NCBI GenBank assembly: GCA_005883995.1
Contig: VAXB01000028.1
Location: 1-50,754, forward strand
Origin: Actinomycetota bacterium
Lineage (GTDB): Bacteria > Actinomycetota > Thermoleophilia > Gaiellales > Gaiellaceae
Direction of reading: 5' to 3'
DNA length: 50,754 nt
Shown here: in pieces, positions 41,418-50,754 of the stretch
How positions within the stretch are numbered: the stretch's first letter is position 1
How the letters are laid out: each line of letters starts with the position of its first letter
Position numbers and translations under genes: made by a program
The notes under the pieces: generated by a model
What the model saw: only the letters and a program-made list of their open reading frames with translations
Database searches by the model: none
Told to the model about the DNA's origin: nothing

Positions 41418-41785
41418 GCGAGGAGAGTCGCGAGCATTGCCCCGGAGAGCTCGGCCTTCGGGACGAAGCCGCGGGCACTGCTGTCCGCGACCGACTTCCC
41501 GTAGTCCGCGCCGTCGCGGCTCGAGGTGAGGATCACCTCGGGCGCGCCGGCGAGCTCGGTGAGCTGCTCCGCCACGACGAAGCCGTCGAGGTCGGGGAGG
41601 CACACGTCGAGCAGGACCAGATCAGGCTGCAGCTCCCGTGCAGCGACCAGCGCCTCGGCGCCGTCCGCTGCCTCCCCGACGACCTCGTACCCCTCCGATT
41701 CGAGCAAGATCCGGGCGCTGGCCCGGAAGCTCGGATGGTCGTCGACGATCAGGACTCTCACAGGAGTAATCGTCGCAGTCGGCAT
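41414..41785 (-). CDS. Single-domain (REC-only) response regulator
   Basis: VRVLIVDDHPSFRASARILLES, PDLVLLDVCLPDLDG; no output domain. Confidence 0.85.
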   Translation of the reverse strand: MPTATITPVRVLIVDDHPSFRASARILLESEGYEVVGEAADGAEALVAARELQPDLVLLDVCLPDLDGFVVAEQLTELAGAPEVILTSSRDGADYGKSVADSSARGFVPKAELSGAMLATLLA

Positions 41786-41865
41786 ACCTCCCGTTTATAC
41801 GGCTACCCACACTCTTTGGGTACCTCTTTCCGGGGAAAACGTGGCGACGCCCAGAGGAGGGTCAG

Positions 41866-41942
41866 ACACTTTTCGCGCGTCGTGTCCCGCCGACAGTTCG
41901 TGGCGCCGAAAAGGGTCAGACCCGAAAAAGAGGGTCTGACTC
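41866..41942. repeat. Dispersed intergenic hairpin element, copy B
   Basis: AAAAGGGTCAGACCCGAAAAAGAGGGTCTGACTCTCG plus flank CACTTTTCGCGCGTCG, matching the 4.98-5.08 kb element. Confidence 0.8.
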
Positions 41943-42002
41943 TCGTCGAGGCAGTGGCCCCGTCCTTGACGTGACGCGTCGCGCCGGGAGTTCGCGCCCG
42001 AA

Positions 42003-44411
42003 TCAGGCGCGCGCCGCCGCGGCCTCGGGCGACTTCGCGCCCGTCGGCGACGCCGCGAACGGGACCTCGACGTAGAACACCGAGCCGCCGCCCTCGTTCG
42101 GCTCGACCCAGATGCGGCCCGAGACCCGCCGGACCAGCTCCCGGCAAATGTAGAGGCCGAGCCCCGTGCCGCCGATGCCACGTGTCATGTCGGGATCGAG
42201 CCGATAGAACTTCTCGAAGATACGCCGCTGCTCCGACGGTGGGATCCCGAGACCCTGATCGGCGATGGCGAAGCGGAGATAGCTGTCTGCCGGCTCGAGC
42301 CGGAGCGTGACGTCGCCGCCGTCCGGGGAGTACTTGATCGCGTTGTCGACGACGTTCGTGAGCACCTGGCGAAGCTGTCCCTCGTCGGCCGCGACCGCGG
42401 GGACGCCTTCCGGAGGCACGGCGAGCGCGACGGTCACCTCTCCCGGGAGATGCGTTTGCGCTGCCGCGACGACCGTGCCGGCGAGGTCGACGGCGTCACA
42501 GCTCTCGATGTGCACCTCCAGGCGGTCCGCGTCGAGCTGGCTCGCGAGCAGGAGGTCGTTCACGATTTCCGCGAGCCTCGACGACTCCTCGAAGATCACT
42601 TCGAGCAGCTTGTGCTGCATCGACTCCTCGAGCTCGAGGTCATCGCGCCGGAGTGTGATCGCAGAGCCGTAGATCGCAGCGAGCGGGGTTCGCAGCTCGT
42701 GCGACACCGTTGCCACGAGGTCCTGCCGGATCTCTTCGAGTGCGCGTTCCTCGGTCAGGTCGCGGAACGCGTACACGACGCCGTCCTCGATCGTGATCCC
42801 GGACAGCGAAAGCCAGAGCTCGCGGCCGCCGATCTCGAACGGCATCGTCTCCGTCGCCGCGGTCCCCGGCGACGCCGGTGCCGGCGGCGCGCCATGCCGC
42901 TCGAACCCGGGGAGGACGTCCGCCACGCGCCGCCCCACGACGGTCTCGCGTGGCAGCTCGGTGATCCTCTCCGCGGCGCGGTTCCAAAGCCGGATCACGC
43001 CCTGCGAATCGACGAGGACGACGCCGTCCCCGATCGACGCGAGGACGCGCGCCGCCTGCGCGCGCTCCTCGACCTCTCGGTAGAGCCGCGCGTTCTCGAC
43101 GGCGCTCGCTGCGCGCCGGCCGAGCTCTTCGGCGAGCCGGAGATCCGCCTCATCGAAGCGCCGCCCAGACTCCGCCGCGACGAACGCGATCGCACCGACC
43201 ACTCCGTCGCGGGTGCGGAGCGGCACGCACATGTACGAGCGCAGCCCGAGCTCGCGCAACAGGTCGAGGTGTAGCGCGTCGACGGCCGCCGCCGCGAGCA
43301 CGTCGTCGGGGATGTCGGACACGACCTCAGCCTCGCCGGATCGGACGACGCGCGACGAGCCGGCCACGTTGCCGCTGGGATAGCGCTCGCGCAACTCGTG
43401 CGCGAACGCAACCTTCGCCGGCTCCGTATGGGCGAGCGCGAGCGATTCCAGCGCGCCCTGCTCGTCGACGAGATCGACGAGGCACCAGTCGGCGATCTCC
43501 GGGACGGCGAGCTGGGCGACGGATTGCAGCGTTGCCCGGTAATCGAGCGACGACGCAAGCTCAGCGCCCGCGCGAAGGAGGAAGTCCTGTGCCTGCTCCG
43601 TCCGCTTCTGGCTGTCGATGTCGGTGGCGGTCCCGACCCAGAAGTCGATCGCGCCGTCGCCCCGGCGCATGGGAACAGCACGGCCGAGGTGCCACCGATA
43701 TGCGCCCTCGCGGTCCCGGAACCGGTACTGCATCTCGAAGACGTCGCCCGACTCCAGCGTCTCGCTGCGTCGATCGAGCGTGGGCTGGAGGTCCTCCGGG
43801 TGAAGGACGTCAATCCACTCCTGGCCGTTCGGCGGAGCGGCGTCAAAGCCCGTGTACTCGAACCAGCGGCGGTTGAGGTAGGTGGTGCGGCCGTCGGCGC
43901 CCGACGTCCACACGATCTGCGGCATCGCATCGGCGAGCGCGCGGTAGCGCTCCTCGCTCGCGCGGCGAACCTCGGCGAGCTCGGTCTCACGCAGCAGCGC
44001 CGCCTGTTCTTCGAGCTGCAGCGTCTTGCGATAGAGGTCGATGAAGACGGCGACCTTGGACCGCAGGATGTCGGGGTTCAACGGCTTGAGCATGTAGTCG
44101 ACCGCGCCGGCGGAGTACCCGCGGAACACGTGCGCTTCGTCCGTCGAGATCGCGGTCAGGAAGATGATCGGGATCGACCGCGTCTTCTCCCGCTGCTTGA
44201 TCAGCGCGGCAGTCTCGAATCCGTCGAGGCCCGGCATCTGCACGTCGAGGAGGATCGCTGCGACGTCGTGCACGAGGAGCTGGCGAAGCGCCTCCTCGCC
44301 CGACGTCGCGCGGAGCAGGTTCTCGCCGAGCGGCTCGAGGATTGCCTCGAGCGCGACGAGGTTCTCGTCGCGGTCGTCGACGAGGAGGATGTTCGCAAGC
44401 CGATCGGTCAC
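42003..44411 (-). CDS. REC-PAS-GAF-PAS-HisKA-HATPase histidine kinase
   Basis: REC NILLVDDRDENL / ILLDVQMPGLDG; H-box [18 protein letters not shown]-box VVDNAIKYSPDGG; G-boxes; GTG start at 44411 overlaps cheB stop. Confidence 0.93.
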   Translation of the reverse strand: MTDRLANILLVDDRDENLVALEAILEPLGENLLRATSGEEALRQLLVHDVAAILLDVQMPGLDGFETAALIKQREKTRSIPIIFLTAISTDEAHVFRGYSAGAVDYMLKPLNPDILRSKVAVFIDLYRKTLQLEEQAALLRETELAEVRRASEERYRALADAMPQIVWTSGADGRTTYLNRRWFEYTGFDAAPPNGQEWIDVLHPEDLQPTLDRRSETLESGDVFEMQYRFRDREGAYRWHLGRAVPMRRGDGAIDFWVGTATDIDSQKRTEQAQDFLLRAGAELASSLDYRATLQSVAQLAVPEIADWCLVDLVDEQGALESLALAHTEPAKVAFAHELRERYPSGNVAGSSRVVRSGEAEVVSDIPDDVLAAAAVDALHLDLLRELGLRSYMCVPLRTRDGVVGAIAFVAAESGRRFDEADLRLAEELGRRAASAVENARLYREVEERAQAARVLASIGDGVVLVDSQGVIRLWNRAAERITELPRETVVGRRVADVLPGFERHGAPPAPASPGTAATETMPFEIGGRELWLSLSGITIEDGVVYAFRDLTEERALEEIRQDLVATVSHELRTPLAAIYGSAITLRRDDLELEESMQHKLLEVIFEESSRLAEIVNDLLLASQLDADRLEVHIESCDAVDLAGTVVAAAQTHLPGEVTVALAVPPEGVPAVAADEGQLRQVLTNVVDNAIKYSPDGGDVTLRLEPADSYLRFAIADQGLGIPPSEQRRIFEKFYRLDPDMTRGIGGTGLGLYICRELVRRVSGRIWVEPNEGGGSVFYVEVPFAASPTGAKSPEAAAARA

Positions 44412-44986
44412 GCGGTCTTGGCCACCTCCACGCACAGGCCGTAGATGAAGCGGCCGATCGCGTCAAGCGGGAGCACCGCGTCGGCAACGGTGGCCGCGAT
44501 CGCCGCGTCGGGCATCGCGCGCCGCTCGGCACCGATCGGGTCCTGGATGATCGCGACGCCGCCCCGATGCTTGATCGCGGCGAGGCCTGCGGCGCCGTCC
44601 TCGTTCGCGCCGGTGAGGATGACACCGATGACGGCGGAGCCGTATGCGTCCGCTGCGGATTCGAAGAGGACGTCGATCGAAGGGCGTGCGTACTGGACGC
44701 GTTCGTCCACCGACAGCGAGAACCAGCCGCGCTCCACGAGCAGGTGGTAGTCGGGCGGGGCAAGGTAGACGTTGCGGCGCGCGATCGGCGTCTTGTCCTC
44801 GACGTCGCGGACGGGCCGGTCGATGCGCAGCCCGAGCAACTCGCCGAGCGCGCCTTCGTGTGAGTCGACGTGGCGATGCTGCGCGACGACGATCGCCGGA
44901 TCGACAGCGGTCGGGATGTCCGCGAGGACGCGACCGATCGCGCTCAACCCTCCCCATGACGCGCCGATGCAGATCAGCTCGTACAC
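44408..44986 (-). CDS. cheB: CheB-type methylesterase, catalytic domain only
   Basis: ICIGASWGGLSAIGRVL, VAQHRH, GVILTGANEDGAAGL; no REC domain. Confidence 0.9.
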   Translation of the reverse strand: MYELICIGASWGGLSAIGRVLADIPTAVDPAIVVAQHRHVDSHEGALGELLGLRIDRPVRDVEDKTPIARRNVYLAPPDYHLLVERGWFSLSVDERVQYARPSIDVLFESAADAYGSAVIGVILTGANEDGAAGLAAIKHRGGVAIIQDPIGAERRAMPDAAIAATVADAVLPLDAIGRFIYGLCVEVAKTA

Positions 44987-44991
44987 GGGGG

Positions 44992-45846
44992 TCAGGCGAC
45001 CTTCCGGTAGACCTTCTCCGACGAGTCGAGCACCTCGTAGCGTTCCTCGTACGGGCTGAAGCGGATTGACTCCTTGTGTCCGAGCGCGAGCACGCCGAGG
45101 TGCGCCAGGCTCTCGTAGAAGAGGCCGTGGACGCGGTTCTGCAGCGTCTTGTCGAAGTAGATCATCACGTTCCTGCAAACGACGACGTTGAACTCGTTGA
45201 ACGAGCGATCCGACACGAGGTTGTGCTGCGCGAAGACGACGTTCTCGACTAGCGAGCGGTGGAACTGGGCGCCGTCGTACGCCGCGACGTAGTACTCGGA
45301 GAAAGCTTCCATGCCGCCGGCCTTGATGTAGTTCTGCGTGTACTCGCGCATCTTGTCGAGCGGAAACACGCCCGCTCGCGCGCGCTCGAGGACGGACTCG
45401 TTGATGTCGGTCGCGTAGATCCGCGTTCGCTCGTACACCTCTTCCTCGTGCAGGACGATCGCGAGCGAGTACACCTCCTCGCCCGTCGAACAGCCGGCGA
45501 CCCAGATCCGCGTGAACGGATACGTCCGCAGCTGCGGGACGACCTTCTCGCGGAACGCGAGGTAGAACGTCGGGTCTCGGAACATCGACGTGACGTTGAT
45601 CGAAAGGTCGAGCAGGAGCCGCTCCATGCAGGCCGGATCGTGGAGCAGCTTGTCCAGCAGCCCTGCGAACGTGGTCAGCCCCTCGGCGTGCACGCGGCGC
45701 CGGACTCGGCGCCGCAGCGACGCCGGCGCGTACTCGCGAAAGTCGAAGCCGTAGCGGCGGAAGACGCCTTCGAGCAGGAGTTGCAGCTCGATGTCCTCGA
45801 GCTCCTGCATCGCGGCGTGCGACGCCTGCGACGGCTCGGTATGCAT
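44992..45846 (-). CDS. cheR: CheR-type protein-glutamate O-methyltransferase
   Basis: SINVTSMFRDPTFY, WVAGCSTGEEVYSLAI, ATDINESVLERAR, VVCRNVMIYFD. Confidence 0.95.
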   Translation of the reverse strand: MHTEPSQASHAAMQELEDIELQLLLEGVFRRYGFDFREYAPASLRRRVRRRVHAEGLTTFAGLLDKLLHDPACMERLLLDLSINVTSMFRDPTFYLAFREKVVPQLRTYPFTRIWVAGCSTGEEVYSLAIVLHEEEVYERTRIYATDINESVLERARAGVFPLDKMREYTQNYIKAGGMEAFSEYYVAAYDGAQFHRSLVENVVFAQHNLVSDRSFNEFNVVVCRNVMIYFDKTLQNRVHGLFYESLAHLGVLALGHKESIRFSPYEERYEVLDSSEKVYRKVA

Positions 45847-46405
45847 GATCTACTTGTACAGCCAGACGCGCATCAGGGACAGGAGCTGATCGGTGTCGAC
45901 CGGTTTCGTGATGTAGTCGGATGCGCCTGACGCAATCGACTTCTCGCGGTCGCCCTTCATCGCCTTCGCCGTCAAGGAGATGATCGGGAGTTGCCTGAAC
46001 TCGTCCCGGCTGCGGATGGCGCGGGTCGTCTCGTACCCGTCCATCTCCGGCATCATGATGTCCATCAGGACGAGGTCGACGTCTCGGTTCGCCCGGAGCG
46101 TCTCGACTCCCTCGCGTCCGTTTTCACCGTAGAGGACGTCCATGCCACTCGCTTCGAGCACGCTCGTCAGCGCGAAGACATTCCTCACGTCGTCGTCGAC
46201 GATCAGGATCTTTTTGCCCTTGAAGACCTCGTCCGCGGAATGCAGCTGTTCGAGCATCCGCCGTTTCGCATGCGGCAGCTTCCCCTCGACGCGGTGCAGG
46301 AACAGCGACGTCTCGTCGAGCAGCCGCTCCGGGGAGCTTGCATCCTTGACGACGATCGCGTTGGAGAACTTCTTGAGCTTCGTCTCCTCCGCACGCGTCA
46401 ACTCC

Positions 46406-50754
<4,349 letters not shown>

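Overview
High-GC bacterial chromosome segment, most likely Actinomycetota: CarD, DUF2469 and a DUF4081-like GNAT are present. A Thermoleophilia-like lineage is inference only. Bases ~1-35.4 kb are a dense housekeeping block: GNAT, tilS, hpt, ftsH, heterodimeric ABC exporter, folP, folB, S8 protease, folK, DUF2469, coaX, GGDEF, dus, greA, CpsB-like PHP phosphatase, lysS, polysaccharide deacetylase, clpC, radA, EamA, disA, MFS, carD, ispD, PHP, ispF, mutY, gltX-like, cysS, rlmB, yacP/NYN, sigH-like sigma factor, tRNA-Thr(TGT). Its order closely parallels the tilS-to-sigH region of Bacillus subtilis. After tRNA-Thr the window changes to a minus-strand accessory region: a broken MMPL transporter gene, a cyclase-REC-LuxR fusion, several histidine kinases and response regulators, cheB/cheR without receptors, and a Nik1-like poly-HAMP hybrid kinase that runs off the window. 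Most interesting signals: (1) the poly-HAMP kinase with cheR/cheB and REC/PAS/GAF kinase genes; (2) a Firmicutes-SigH-like sigma factor with a LexA/SOS-box-like palindrome upstream; (3) a GluRS-like protein lacking the connective-peptide region, at the gltX position; (4) a terminator-like hairpin directly after a strong promoter in the greA leader; (5) an intergenic hairpin repeat family, including a 74-bp tandem duplication, at two loci; (6) three apparent reading-frame breaks confined to 35-47 kb. All calls come from reading the sequence; no database search was run.
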